Shown: positions 54,907 to 62,955 of the stretch, piece after piece
Layout: the number at the start of each line of letters is the position of its first letter
Numbering within the stretch: the first letter of the stretch is position 1
DNA from: Herbaspirillum sp. WKF16
GTDB lineage: Bacteria > Pseudomonadota > Gammaproteobacteria > Burkholderiales > Burkholderiaceae_D
Length of the DNA: 64,000 nucleotides
Assembly (NCBI RefSeq): GCF_028993615.1
Contig: NZ_CP118632.1
Span: forward strand, 2,356,001 to 2,420,000
Direction of reading: 5' to 3'
The notes under the pieces: generated by a model
Databases searched by the model: none
Seen by the model: the letters and a program-made list of their open reading frames with translations, nothing else
Told to the model about the DNA's origin: nothing
Position numbers and translations under genes: made by a program

Positions 54907-55265
54907 GGTCAGCCGATGTCGCCGCTCCTGTCGGCAAGTCTTGATGAGCGGAAAACACCGATGAGGCGCGGCGGCCTGCTGATGAGCCATACCTCTTTTG
55001 ACGGATTTCGAGCTCAACGATAAGAATTCGTAAGCTCATCTTCACGGATTCCTTCATTTCCTACAGACAACGCCTACAAGGGCTGATGGACTCTTCTGAT
55101 AGTTACTGCCGGGGATGCTTCCTAAACTGCAGGCGTGGACAGAAGGCTTGCGCTTTCGACGTGATGCCGGGAGATGAACCCGGCGCCATGGCAAGACAAG
55201 GGTAAGGCATGGGTCTTGCCCACCGGCTGTCCTCCAACTTTTCCGATCAGACAAAGGAGTCAGAC
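54907..55265. promoter_or_regulatory. Upstream region of the KGG stress protein gene
   Basis: Rightward TTGACG (54998-55003), 17-base spacer and TAAGAA (55021-55026) make a possible weak sigma-70 promoter. CTAAACT at 55122-55128 resembles the CTAYRCT -10 of RpoS promoters. AAGGAG at 55253-55258 is the ribosome site of the gene. No protein gene is supported in this stretch. Confidence 0.4.
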
Positions 55266-55598
55266 ATGGCAAATGCACAAAACCCGGGCAGCAGCAACCG
55301 CGGCTTCGCAGCGATGGACCCGCAAAAGCAGCGCCAGATCGCCAGCATGGGAGGCAAGGCAGCCCATGCCAAGGGCGCTGCCCACGAGTTCACCTCTGCC
55401 GAAGCGCGCGAAGCTGGCCGCAAGGGCGGACTGAACAGCCATGGCCGCAAGAACGCCAATGCCGGCGACGCCGGTAGTGTGGCCGTAGCCGCTCCACAGA
55501 TGACCCAGAGCGCGCCGCAGGTGCAGCAGGTCCAACAGCCGCAGCAGCCCCAGCAGCAACCGCAACAGTCCGATCGCAACCCCTTGCAGCAGGGTTGA
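55266..55598 (+). CDS. KGG-motif general stress protein (GsiB/YciG-like) with Gln-rich tail
   Basis: 110 residues. Two KGG-type repeats are visible, SMGGKAAHAKGAAHEF and AREAGRKGGLNSHG, after the typical start SSNRGFAAMDPQKQRQIASM. Such small hydrophilic proteins accumulate in general stress and stationary phase (GsiB in Bacillus, YciG in enterobacteria); the biochemical role is not known. The last 40 residues are unusually rich in Gln and Pro (VQQVQQPQQPQQQPQQ), a low-complexity disordered tail. Strong AAGGAG; terminator at 55699. Confidence 0.85.
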   Translation: MANAQNPGSSNRGFAAMDPQKQRQIASMGGKAAHAKGAAHEFTSAEAREAGRKGGLNSHGRKNANAGDAGSVAVAAPQMTQSAPQVQQVQQPQQPQQQPQQSDRNPLQQG

Positions 55599-55698
55599 GC
55601 GACGCCGGCAGGCGATCGCAGGCCGCGTAGCCGACGACGGCGCGGCAGCCGGGAAGACCGGCATGCATGAGCATGTGCAATACCGATAACAAGAAAAC

Positions 55699-55727
55699 GA
55701 AAAGGCGCCCGCAGCGCCTTTTTTTGT
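55699..55727. terminator. Bidirectional intrinsic terminator
   Basis: AAAAGGCGC, loop CCGCA, GCGCCTTTTTTT (55701-55725). Separates the KGG gene from the convergent DUF1275 gene. Confidence 0.85.
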
Positions 55728-55743
55728 GTCCGGCGGCGGCCTT

Positions 55744-56499
55744 TCAATGCCGCGACAGGTCGTCCAGCAGCGGCACCAGCGCCAGCAGGAACAGCAAGGC
55801 GGCGAGCGGCACGATGGCGATGAAACCCAGCGCCTTGAAGCCCAGCGCGCCGGCCACGCCGCCCAGGAAGAACATCATCAGCAGCGATGCCAGCAGTGCG
55901 AACTTGCGCCGCGCCGGCGGCACCGGGTCGTCGGCCGGCATTTCCCCGGGCGCCTTGGGGGCCAGCTTCCAGTAGCATATCCGGCCCAGCTCGATGCCGA
56001 TGTCGGTGACCAGGCCGGTGACGTGGGTGGTGCGGATCTCCGAGCGCGAGATCTTGCTGATCATGGCGTTCTGCAGCCCCATGACGAAGCACAGCAGCAT
56101 CACCGTGACCGGCGCAAACAACAATCGATGGCCGTCCAGGTTGCTGCCCAGGATGCCGAAGCACAGCAGCAGCCCGGCTTCGGCCATCAGCGGCATGGCG
56201 TATTCGCTGTGCAGGCGCCGCCGCCGCGCCCAGTTGATCATCACCGCCGAGCCTGCCGCGCCGGCCATGAAGGCCAGCAGCGAGCCGGCGCCGGCGGCCA
56301 GCAGCATGGTCTGTCCCAGCGCCAGGTCATCGGCCAGCGCCGACACCACGCCCGACATGTGCGAGGTGTATTGCCCCACCGCCAGGAAGCCGCCGGCATT
56401 GACCGCCCCGGCCACGAAGGCCAGCGAGCCTCCCAGCTGGCGGTTGGCGGTGTCGGAGCGGGCCGGGCTGGTGAGGCGGCGCAGGTAGTTGATGGGCAT
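55744..56499 (-). CDS. DUF1275 (YoaK-family) membrane protein
   Basis: 251 residues from ATG 56499 with six to seven hydrophobic segments. GGSLAFVAGAVNAGGFLAVG near the N-terminus, TSHMSGVVSALADDLALG, FVMGLQNAMISKISRSEIRT and THVTGLVTDIGIELG are the conserved blocks of DUF1275. Function unknown; the family has been noted in stress and acid-resistance settings. Single-gene unit, facing the KGG gene across a shared terminator and divergent from a small hypothetical gene. Confidence 0.85.
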   Translation of the reverse strand: MPINYLRRLTSPARSDTANRQLGGSLAFVAGAVNAGGFLAVGQYTSHMSGVVSALADDLALGQTMLLAAGAGSLLAFMAGAAGSAVMINWARRRRLHSEYAMPLMAEAGLLLCFGILGSNLDGHRLLFAPVTVMLLCFVMGLQNAMISKISRSEIRTTHVTGLVTDIGIELGRICYWKLAPKAPGEMPADDPVPPARRKFALLASLLMMFFLGGVAGALGFKALGFIAIVPLAALLFLLALVPLLDDLSRH

Positions 56500-56680
56500 G
56501 GCGTATCCAGGGTCGGGAGGAGGAACGGGGCAACAATGGAGCATATCCCATGCCATCGCCGCCGGCGGCGCAGTTCATCTTCATGGACGCTTACGCGCAC
56601 AGGCGGCATGTTCCTGCTGTCATCGGCCGGCGTCGCTTTATATGCTGGGGAATATAGTCAACCCAGGACAGGAGGAGAAC

Positions 56681-56947
56681 ATGTCGATACCGGTGGATCT
56701 GCCCGGCGGCCAGAAGATGCACGAATGGCCGTCTCCCAACATGCAAGCCGGCGTGGAACAGATCGCCGGCGGCGGCTTTCGCGGGGTCGTGCTGATCGGC
56801 CGCGCCGACGGCGGCGAGCCGGCCACCCATGTGTGTGAGCCGATCCGCGATCTGCGCGACACGGCCTATGGCGATGCGCTGCAGTATGTGGCGCAGCACA
56901 CACCGGGCGCAGCGCTCAGGCGCGACGACGTCAGCGAGCACCTCTGA
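56681..56947 (+). CDS. Small hypothetical protein
   Basis: 88 residues from ATG 56681 with a strong GGAGGAG directly before. The chain (GGQKMHEWPSPNMQAGVEQI, GVVLIGRADGGEPATHVCEP, GDALQYVAQHTPGAAL) is soluble and without signal peptide or helix anchor. I do not recognise the family. Good ribosome site and amino-acid composition make it a likely gene. It lies in a run of stress-type genes. One cysteine, no known motif. Confidence 0.65.
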   Translation: MSIPVDLPGGQKMHEWPSPNMQAGVEQIAGGGFRGVVLIGRADGGEPATHVCEPIRDLRDTAYGDALQYVAQHTPGAALRRDDVSEHL

Positions 56948-56972
56948 GCGTGAGCGAGCCAAGGCAGGCGGC

Positions 56973-56999
56973 AAAAAAAAAGCCGCCTGGGGAGGCGGC
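56973..56999 (-). terminator. Intrinsic terminator on the minus strand
   Basis: Read leftward: GCCGCCT, loop CCCC, AGGCGGC, then nine T. It could end the CBS-domain gene transcript 280 bases upstream or a separate small RNA (next entry). Confidence 0.85.
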
Positions 57000-57165
57000 C
57001 GGAGGGGGAGGGATATAAGACGCCGGAGATCGGGGGAATCTCCGATGAATTTCTGCTTATGAAACGACCCGTGGGGATAAACCGATTGGGGGGTGGACAT
57101 GTTTCATGGCGCGACGGAGGGGGACGTTCGCGCCGGAAATTTGCTGTCCTCGGTTTCGAGTTCGT
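56973..57165 (-). ncRNA. Candidate small RNA B, or long 3' UTR of the CBS gene, C-rich before its terminator
   Basis: The 334-base stretch 56948-57281 holds no protein gene. On the minus strand it has a hairpin GGAGAT...ATCTCC (near 57040-57022), then a C-rich single-stranded region CCCTCCCCCTCC (57012-57001) and a further CCTCC in the terminator stem, ending at the nine-T terminator. This layout repeats that of candidate A 2.2 kb to the left. Start uncertain (a possible -10 TACTAT is at about 57176). It may simply be the 3' end of the CBS-gene mRNA. Confidence 0.3.
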
Positions 57166-57281
57166 TGGAGTGCATAGTAGCCATGCGCTGCAAAAAAGAA
57201 GATCGGACACTACCCCATCCGTGTGTCAGAAAAACCCCTACAACAGAATCGCACGGATGGGCCTGGCCAGACGGCCGCGCT

Positions 57282-57809
57282 TCAGCGACGTCCCAGCGGG
57301 ACTTCCGCCAGGTCGGCATTGACCGTCTCCGGCAGCGCGTATTGGCCCGAGCGCGGCGGGTTGGGGCGGCGCCGGGCCGGGGCCGCCGGCAGCGAGATCT
57401 CGCCCAGGGCGCCGGCCACGCCGCTGTTCTGGGTCTTGGCCGCGACATCGCCCAGGCTGACCATGCCCACCAGCTTCTTGTGCCGATCCATCACCGGCAG
57501 GCGGCGGATCTGGCGCTGGACCATGTCGTCCAGCACGTCGTCGACCGGCTCGTCCTCGTAGCACCACAGCACTTCGTGGCTCATCACGTCCTTGAGGCGC
57601 ACGGAATCGTGCAGGCGGTTCTTCGCCACCGCGCGCAGCACGATGTCGCGGTCGGTGACCAGGCCGACCAGTTGGTCGCCGTCGCAGACCGGCAGGGCGC
57701 CGACATCCAGCTCATCCATGGCCTGCGCGGCCTGGATCACGGAGTCGTCGGGCTTGAGCGTATGGGCGCCGCGCGTCATGACGTCGGCGATGGTGCGGGT
57801 GGCGTGCAT
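57282..57809 (-). CDS. CBS-domain pair protein
   Basis: 175 residues from ATG 57809 with AAGGAGG upstream. Two CBS motifs are at about 5-60 (TIADVMTRGAHTLKPDDSVI, LVGLVTDRDIVLRAVA) and 70-128 (LKDVMSHEVLWCYEDEPVDD, LVGMVSLGDVA). The remaining 45 residues are a proline/arginine-rich tail. Stand-alone CBS pairs bind adenine nucleotides and act as energy-state sensors in stress; the target is unknown. Leftward single gene. Confidence 0.88.
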   Translation of the reverse strand: MHATRTIADVMTRGAHTLKPDDSVIQAAQAMDELDVGALPVCDGDQLVGLVTDRDIVLRAVAKNRLHDSVRLKDVMSHEVLWCYEDEPVDDVLDDMVQRQIRRLPVMDRHKKLVGMVSLGDVAAKTQNSGVAGALGEISLPAAPARRRPNPPRSGQYALPETVNADLAEVPLGRR

Positions 57810-58072
57810 GGTGCCTCCTTCCTGATGATGGGTGATCATGGTTGTCCGCTTGTCATGACAGCCTAGGCAACGGGGCGCTTTGCCGCAATGCCGCATCGCC
57901 CCTTTGCGGCGTCGGCAGATTCGCGCAGCATTGCCGGAAAGCGCCGACCGCGCCCGTCCTCCTACAGCCGGTTGCGGCGCTTGCCCACTGCTGCGCGCAA
58001 GCGCCTGGCCGCATCATCCTTGCATGAACCCGTTCCCCCATCCATCGCCCATTGCACAGCCAGGATACGGTC

Positions 58073-58363
58073 ATGCCTGACGGCGTGACCGACATGATCG
58101 GCTGGAGCGCCACCCTGGTGCTGCTGCTGACGATCTCATCCCAGGTCTACCAGCAATGGCGCACGCGCTCCACCAAGGGCGTCTCGCCCTGGCTGTTCGC
58201 CGGGCAACTGCTGGCCTCGACCGGCTTCGTCACCTACAGCGCCTTGCAGGGCGACTGGGTGTTCGTGGTGTCGAATGTGTTCTTGCTGCTGACCGCGCTG
58301 CTGGGGCAATGGCTCTACCTGCGCAACAAGCGCCACCCGACAGAAGAACGGGGCGAGGAATAA
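58073..58363 (+). CDS. SemiSWEET-type (PQ-loop) small transporter
   Basis: 96 residues from ATG 58073, three hydrophobic segments. SSQVYQQWRTRSTKGVSPWL has the PQ-loop pattern of SWEET/MtN3 proteins (usually PQ-TxxS.kgvS), followed by AGQLLASTGFVTYSALQGDW and VVSNVFLLLTALLGQWLY. SemiSWEETs dimerise to move sugars such as sucrose; specificity is not visible here. The first PQ residue pair is replaced by Q-V here. Single gene. Confidence 0.75.
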   Translation: MPDGVTDMIGWSATLVLLLTISSQVYQQWRTRSTKGVSPWLFAGQLLASTGFVTYSALQGDWVFVVSNVFLLLTALLGQWLYLRNKRHPTEERGEE

Positions 58364-58505
58364 AGCGTCCGTAAAGCGCCGGGAATTCCTTGTGTCTTAC
58401 AGCCATCGTCGGCGCTGTCCGATGCACAGCGAGCCCGACGGTGGCTACAGTCGAGACATCGATGATCGCCGGGAGGCGATCCGCCACCAGAACAAGGAGA
58501 GCGCC

Positions 58506-59087
58506 ATGACTTTCACACTTCATCCCCACGCCGGTCTCCACGGCCCACGCGCCTGGGGCAAGCTGCGCCGCGTGATGGGCGCGACCGCGCTGTGCGTGGC
58601 CGGCGTCGCGCTGGCCGTGAACGTGCACGCCGACACCGTGCCGGGCAAGGACAAGAGTTTCATGATCAAGGCGGCCGAAGCCGGCAACGCCGAGGTCGCC
58701 GCCAGCAAGGCGGCGCTGGAGAAAAGCACCAATCCGGCCGTGAAGGATTTCGCCCAGAAGATGATCGCGCAGCACACCCAGGTCGGCGATGAGCTCAAGC
58801 AACTGGCCTCCAGCAAGGACGTGAGCCTGCCGTCCGAACCCACGGTGGCCCAGCGCGCCAAGATCGCCGTGCTCGACAAGCTCTCCGGCCATACCTTCGA
58901 CAAGCGCTATGCCAGCATGATCGGCGTGTCGGCGCACCAGGACGCGGTCAAGCTGTTCCAGAAGGCATCCACCTCGGCGCAGGACCCGGACGTGAAGAAT
59001 TTCGCGGCCAAGACCTTGCCGGGTTTGCAGGAGCACCTGCAGATGGCGACCGAGCTCAAGAGCAAGGTCGACGCCGCCAAGGAGTGA
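58506..59087 (+). CDS. DUF4142 periplasmic protein
   Basis: 193 residues, AAGGAG before the ATG at 58506. A long N-terminal signal peptide (ATALCVAGVALAVNVHA) ends at about residue 43. The body is a ferritin-like four-helix DUF4142 domain: SFMIKAAEAGNAEVAASKAA, VKDFAQKMIAQHTQVGDELK, YASMIGVSAHQDAVKLFQKA, VKNFAAKTLPGLQEHLQMA. Family members are often stress- or stationary-phase-induced; function unknown. CTACAGT at about 58445-58451 resembles an RpoS -10. Confidence 0.85.
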   Translation: MTFTLHPHAGLHGPRAWGKLRRVMGATALCVAGVALAVNVHADTVPGKDKSFMIKAAEAGNAEVAASKAALEKSTNPAVKDFAQKMIAQHTQVGDELKQLASSKDVSLPSEPTVAQRAKIAVLDKLSGHTFDKRYASMIGVSAHQDAVKLFQKASTSAQDPDVKNFAAKTLPGLQEHLQMATELKSKVDAAKE

Positions 59088-59261
59088 GCTGGCGCTTGAT
59101 GTCCGGGCTGGACAGCGCAGCCCGCGCGGCGCATCATCCGCGGGGGAGGCCGGGTTCGCCTGCTCCTGCCTGATGTCTTCCATTTGCCCGCGGCGGCCTG
59201 CCGCATTGTCGTTTTCGCTGTTCCGTCCTGCCTTCATGCGTCATCGCAAAGGAGTGCGCTC

Positions 59262-59501
59262 ATGAAACGTCTCGCGAAATCCGCCGCCAAATCCGCCGCC
59301 GGTCAATTCGCGCCGCGCGTGGCCAAGCTGGAAAAGCACAAGTACGCGGCCTACGTCGACATGCACATCGGGCCGCTGTGGGAAATGGCCTTGCAAGGCT
59401 CGCCGGTACGCATCTGCCGCAAGCGCAAGAATGCCGAGAAAGCCGCGCTGGCGCTGGTGGCCGAGGCCAGGCGGCAGGCGCGGCAGCAGCAGGGCGCCTG
59501 A
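59262..59501 (+). CDS. Small basic hypothetical protein
   Basis: 79 residues from ATG 59262, AAGGAG upstream. Strongly basic (MKRLAKSAAKSAAGQFAPRV; RICRKRKNAEKAALALVAEA), predicted helical ends, no signal peptide or membrane segment. I do not recognise it. The basic charge would allow nucleic-acid binding but nothing proves it. It stands between the DUF4142 gene and a convergent DJ-1/PfpI gene. Confidence 0.6.
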   Translation: MKRLAKSAAKSAAGQFAPRVAKLEKHKYAAYVDMHIGPLWEMALQGSPVRICRKRKNAEKAALALVAEARRQARQQQGA

Positions 59502-59511
59502 GTCCTCCGGC

Positions 59512-59541
59512 AAAAAAAAGGGCGGTATCTCTCCCGCCCTC
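59512..59541 (-). terminator. Intrinsic terminator of the DJ-1/PfpI gene
   Basis: Read leftward: AGGGCGG, loop, CCGCCC, then eight T (59519-59512). About 46 bases after the stop. Confidence 0.85.
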
Positions 59542-59586
59542 GTCATTTCCCCATTCCCGTATTTTTCATCGCGGCAACCGCCGCCT

Positions 59587-60312
59587 TCAGCCGTCGCTCT
59601 GGTGCGCCTGGCCATGGGCCACGGCAAACGCTTCGTTTTCGTGGTCGCGCGGGGCCGCCGGCGCAGTGCCTCGGCCGGAGAGCTTCTTCTTGCCGGCCGG
59701 CGCGGCGTCTGCCGCGGCGACGGCTTCGTCGCCGGCCGCCGCCGGGGCCGGCTGGCTGCGTTCGCGTTTCTGCTGCTGGTCCAGCATCTTCATGAATTCG
59801 TTGTTGAAGGCCGGGATGTCGGCCGGCTTGCGCGAGGAGAGGAAGTTCTCGTCGCGCACCACCTCCTGGTCCAGCCACTGGCTGCCGGCATTCTTGAAAT
59901 CGTCCTGCAGGCTGGGCCAACTGGTGACGGTGCGGCCCTTGGCCACACCGGCGGAGATCAGCAGCCAGCCGCCGTGGCAGATCGAGGCGATCGGTTTCTC
60001 GGCATCGTTGGCCGCGCGCACGAAGCTGCGCGCCTGCGGCAGCAGTCGCATGGCGTCGCCGTTGACCACGCCGCCTGGCAGCAGCACCGCCGAATAGTCG
60101 TCGGCGCGCGCCTCGTCGATGCTCATGTCGACCGACACCACTTCGCCCTTGTCCACGTGCTTGAAGCCTTGCACGCTGGATTTCTTGTCCGACAGGACAT
60201 GCACCGTCGCGCCGGCCGCTTCCAGCGCCTTCTTCGGCTCCAGCAGCTCGGCTTGCTCGAAGCCGTCGGTCACGAGGATTGCGACCTTGAGGTTGTTGAA
60301 TCGGTTTGCCAT
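59587..60312 (-). CDS. DJ-1/PfpI family protein with low-complexity C-terminal extension
   Basis: 241 residues from ATG 60312. The DJ-1/PfpI domain (1-180) has the nucleophile elbow ASICHGGWLL with Cys112 followed by His113, and Glu20 (GFEQAELLEP) that activates it, as in Pyrococcus PfpI and the YhbO/DJ-1 stress proteins, which act as proteases or as glyoxalase/deglycase-like repair enzymes (still debated). After residue 180 there is an added tail of about 60 residues rich in Ala, Pro and charged groups, absent from typical family members (about 170-190). Its neighbours are stress genes. Confidence 0.85.
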   Translation of the reverse strand: MANRFNNLKVAILVTDGFEQAELLEPKKALEAAGATVHVLSDKKSSVQGFKHVDKGEVVSVDMSIDEARADDYSAVLLPGGVVNGDAMRLLPQARSFVRAANDAEKPIASICHGGWLLISAGVAKGRTVTSWPSLQDDFKNAGSQWLDQEVVRDENFLSSRKPADIPAFNNEFMKMLDQQQKRERSQPAPAAAGDEAVAAADAAPAGKKKLSGRGTAPAAPRDHENEAFAVAHGQAHQSDG

Positions 60313-60404
60313 GTTGATCTCCCTTGAAAATGAAAAGGCGGCCGCGGCGCAAGGCCGGGCCGCCCGCAATCGGGTGGAGCCCGCAGGTGTCGATACCCGG
60401 AAAT

Positions 60405-60614
60405 TCAGTGCTTGCCCGACTTCACCTGATGACGGTTCTGGTGGTCGCCCTTGGCGTGAGCCATGTCCGGCGCCTTCTTGATGCGGGTGATGTTGGAGGT
60501 CGCCACCGGATCGCTGTTGGGGAAGCTCATCTCGTTGGCGTCGTCCAATGCGACTTCCGACGGGGTGTCGTAGTCTTTGGCGCGTTCCTGCTTGGGGTGT
60601 TTGGTCGCGGACAT
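60405..60614 (-). CDS. Small hydrophilic hypothetical protein
   Basis: 69 residues with a perfect AAAGGAG seven bases before the ATG. Composition is extremely hydrophilic (MSATKHPKQERAKDYDTPSE, HAKGDHQNRHQVKSGKH), with no hydrophobic core, so likely disordered, in the manner of small hydrophilin-like stress proteins. Family not recognised. Ribosome site and position in the stress cluster support it as a gene. Confidence 0.6.
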   Translation of the reverse strand: MSATKHPKQERAKDYDTPSEVALDDANEMSFPNSDPVATSNITRIKKAPDMAHAKGDHQNRHQVKSGKH

Positions 60615-60735
60615 GGATATCTCCTTTAAGTCGTGCGTGTCAATTCAGCTTACTGCCGGGCCGCCCTCGCCGATATAAGCGGGCCGCTCAAGCGCATGTC
60701 AGAAAGCCGGAAGCGTGGCGTCGCCCATTGCCTCG

Positions 60736-61023
60736 CTACGGCCACGGGGCCGGCGTCACATCCTCGAATTGCGCCTGCAGCTTGCCGCCGGCAGGCACCG
60801 CGCCGGGCTGGCGACCGGGATGCAGCATGGCGCCGGTCATCAGGGCCAACTCGCGCTCGGCGGCGACGAAGGCGGCGTCGCCCAGCGCCTGTTCCTTCAC
60901 CGGCCAGTTGGCCAGCGCCCAGCGCTTGTAGTCGGCAAAGCGGGCCCGCAATTCCTGGGCGTACTGCTCGCGCTGGCGTTCCAGCGTCTGGTCGGGTTTG
61001 TTGGGGGTGTTTGGCGGGTTCAT
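60736..61023 (-). CDS. Small hypothetical protein in operon with poxB
   Basis: 95 residues. Its ATG begins one base after the poxB stop (TGA-C-ATG), so it is translationally coupled to poxB. Charged N-terminal helix (LERQREQYAQELRARFADYK RW, then VAAERELALMTGAMLHPGRQ), no membrane segment. I do not recognise the family. Close coupling suggests a function linked to pyruvate oxidase, perhaps a modulator, but that is inference. Confidence 0.62.
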   Translation of the reverse strand: MNPPNTPNKPDQTLERQREQYAQELRARFADYKRWALANWPVKEQALGDAAFVAAERELALMTGAMLHPGRQPGAVPAGGKLQAQFEDVTPAPWP

Positions 61024-61024
61024 G

Positions 61025-62719
61025 TCAGCCTCCCTTCATGGAAATCAGGCTTTCGCGCACCTTGGCCATGCCGAAGCGCCAGATCTGCTCCATCTTGATG
61101 TGCGGCATGGTGGGCAGCTCGGAGGCGTCGATGAACACGTTCAACACCGCCGGGCCGGGCGCGGCCAGCAGTTGCGCGATGCCGCTGTCGAGCTGGTCCG
61201 GCGTGCGCGCGGTGAAGCCCTGCGCGCCGCAGGCCTGGGCGAAGGCGGCGAAATCGGGATTGGGGAATTCGGAGCCCTCGAAGGCGGGCAGGCCGGCTTC
61301 TTCCATCTCCAGGTGCACCAGGCCCCACTCCTGGTTGTTGAATACCACTACCTTCACGGGCAGCTTGTGCTCGACGCTGGTCATGAATTCGCCCAGCAGC
61401 ATGGTGAAGCCGCCGTCGCCCACGGCCACCACCACCTGGCGCCCGCGTTCCAGCGCCTGGATGCCGTTGGCCTGGCCCAGCGAGGTGCCGACCGCGGCAT
61501 TGTTGAACGAGGCCAGGATGCGCTGGCGGCCGCTCTGGCGTATCCAGTTGCCGCACCACAGCGTCACCACGCCGGTATCGACCACGAACACGGCGTCGTC
61601 TTGGGCCAGGTCGCCCAGGCGGCGCGCCAGGCGCTGCGGCTTGATCTTCTTGTGGTGGCGCTTTTCTTCGGCGTTGCGGTCCAGCGAGGCGTTCCACTTT
61701 TCACGGTCGGCGTTGACCTTGTCGAGGAAGGCGCCGTCGGTCTTGCCGTCGACGGCGGCCAGCAACTGCTTCACGGCCGGCGCCACCGAGCCGGTGATGC
61801 CCAGCGCCACCGGAGCGCGGCGGCCCAGCACGAAGCCGCGCTCATCGATCTGGATCACGCGGTTCTTGGTCGGCAGGAATTCGGAATAGGGATAGTCGGA
61901 ACCCAGCATCAGCATCACCTCTGCATCGTGCAGGGCATCGGTGCCCGGGGCGCCGCCGATCAGGCCGACGCCGCCGATCCAGTGCGGATGGCTGTAGTCC
62001 ACCATGTCCTTGGCCTTGAAGGTGTGCATTACCGGCGCCTGCAGCTTGGCGGCCAATGCCAGCACGTCGTCGATGGCCTCGCGGCAGCCGTTGCCGGCGA
62101 AGATGGCGACCGTCCCGGCTTCGTTGATCAGCTTGGCCGCGGCGTCGATCTCAGCCTCGGCCGGCGCCAGCTCGGCGCGCCGGCGCAGCGTGGCGATGCT
62201 GGGCACGGGTTGCGCAGCCTTGGCGCCGATGATGTCGGCCGGGATGTTCAGGTGCGCCACGCCGCGCTGCGCATAAGCCTGGGCGATGGCCTGGTGGAAC
62301 ACGCCGGGCGCCTGCTCGGCGCTGGTCACGGTCTGGGTATAGCAGGCGACGTCGCGAAACAGGATGTCGGGCGTGTTCTCCTGCAGGTAATCGGTGCCGC
62401 GCCGCGCAGCCGGCACGCCGCCGGAAATGGCCAGCACCGGCGCATGATCCTTGCGCGCCTCGTACAGGCCGGCCACCAGGTGGTTGGCGCCGGGGCCGGT
62501 GGTGCCGCAGCACACCGCCAGGCGACCGGTCAGCTTGGCCTGGCCGGCCGCCGCCAGCGCGGCGCCTTCCTCGTGGCGCACGCCTATCCACTCGATGCGC
62601 TTGTCGCGGCGGATCGCTTCGGTGAGCGGGTTGAGGGCATCGCCGACGACGCCGAAGATCTGGCGCACGCCGATCTGGTAGAGGGTATCGATCAAGACTT
62701 CTGCGACGGTGGCGGACAT
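61025..62719 (-). CDS. poxB: Thiamine-dependent pyruvate oxidase/dehydrogenase PoxB
   Basis: 564 residues from ATG 62719 (E. coli PoxB 572). EVLIDTLYQIGVRQIFGVVG with RHEEGAALAAAGQAKLTG holds the ThDP-activating Glu; FAD region is VMLMLGSDYPYSEFLPTKNR; the ThDP-Mg motif is GDGGFTMLLGEFMTSVEHKL with later NN. It oxidises pyruvate to acetate and CO2 and passes electrons to ubiquinone at the membrane. In E. coli it is an RpoS-dependent stationary-phase enzyme, in keeping with the neighbours here. Divergent from ku. Confidence 0.9.
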   Translation of the reverse strand: MSATVAEVLIDTLYQIGVRQIFGVVGDALNPLTEAIRRDKRIEWIGVRHEEGAALAAAGQAKLTGRLAVCCGTTGPGANHLVAGLYEARKDHAPVLAISGGVPAARRGTDYLQENTPDILFRDVACYTQTVTSAEQAPGVFHQAIAQAYAQRGVAHLNIPADIIGAKAAQPVPSIATLRRRAELAPAEAEIDAAAKLINEAGTVAIFAGNGCREAIDDVLALAAKLQAPVMHTFKAKDMVDYSHPHWIGGVGLIGGAPGTDALHDAEVMLMLGSDYPYSEFLPTKNRVIQIDERGFVLGRRAPVALGITGSVAPAVKQLLAAVDGKTDGAFLDKVNADREKWNASLDRNAEEKRHHKKIKPQRLARRLGDLAQDDAVFVVDTGVVTLWCGNWIRQSGRQRILASFNNAAVGTSLGQANGIQALERGRQVVVAVGDGGFTMLLGEFMTSVEHKLPVKVVVFNNQEWGLVHLEMEEAGLPAFEGSEFPNPDFAAFAQACGAQGFTARTPDQLDSGIAQLLAAPGPAVLNVFIDASELPTMPHIKMEQIWRFGMAKVRESLISMKGG

Positions 62720-62955
62720 GGCGACTCCAGGACGGTAGATAGGGCGGTGGATCGAGACTAAGCCCGACCGCGCCGCGCCTGTATCGGCGCGAGCGGTAAA
62801 TCCCTGTAGGAGAGAGTGATCTTTCGCGGCGCGCATCGCATTGATGTGCGGCAAGGAGCCGCATTCCTACGTCGCATTCCTACGCCGGCCGACTGCGCGC
62901 CGGCGGCTGCGCCCGGATAATTCAAGCCGGAGTACAACGCACAACGGAGGCAGCC

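Noticed and set aside
54860..55057. 65-codon minus-strand open frame near the candidate small RNA A
   Set aside because: Sequence is Arg/Ser-rich with no family likeness, and no ribosome site; probably non-coding.
57851..57860. TGTCATGACA palindrome upstream of the CBS gene
   Set aside because: A 10-base palindrome is expected by chance in 64 kb and nothing else supports it as an operator.
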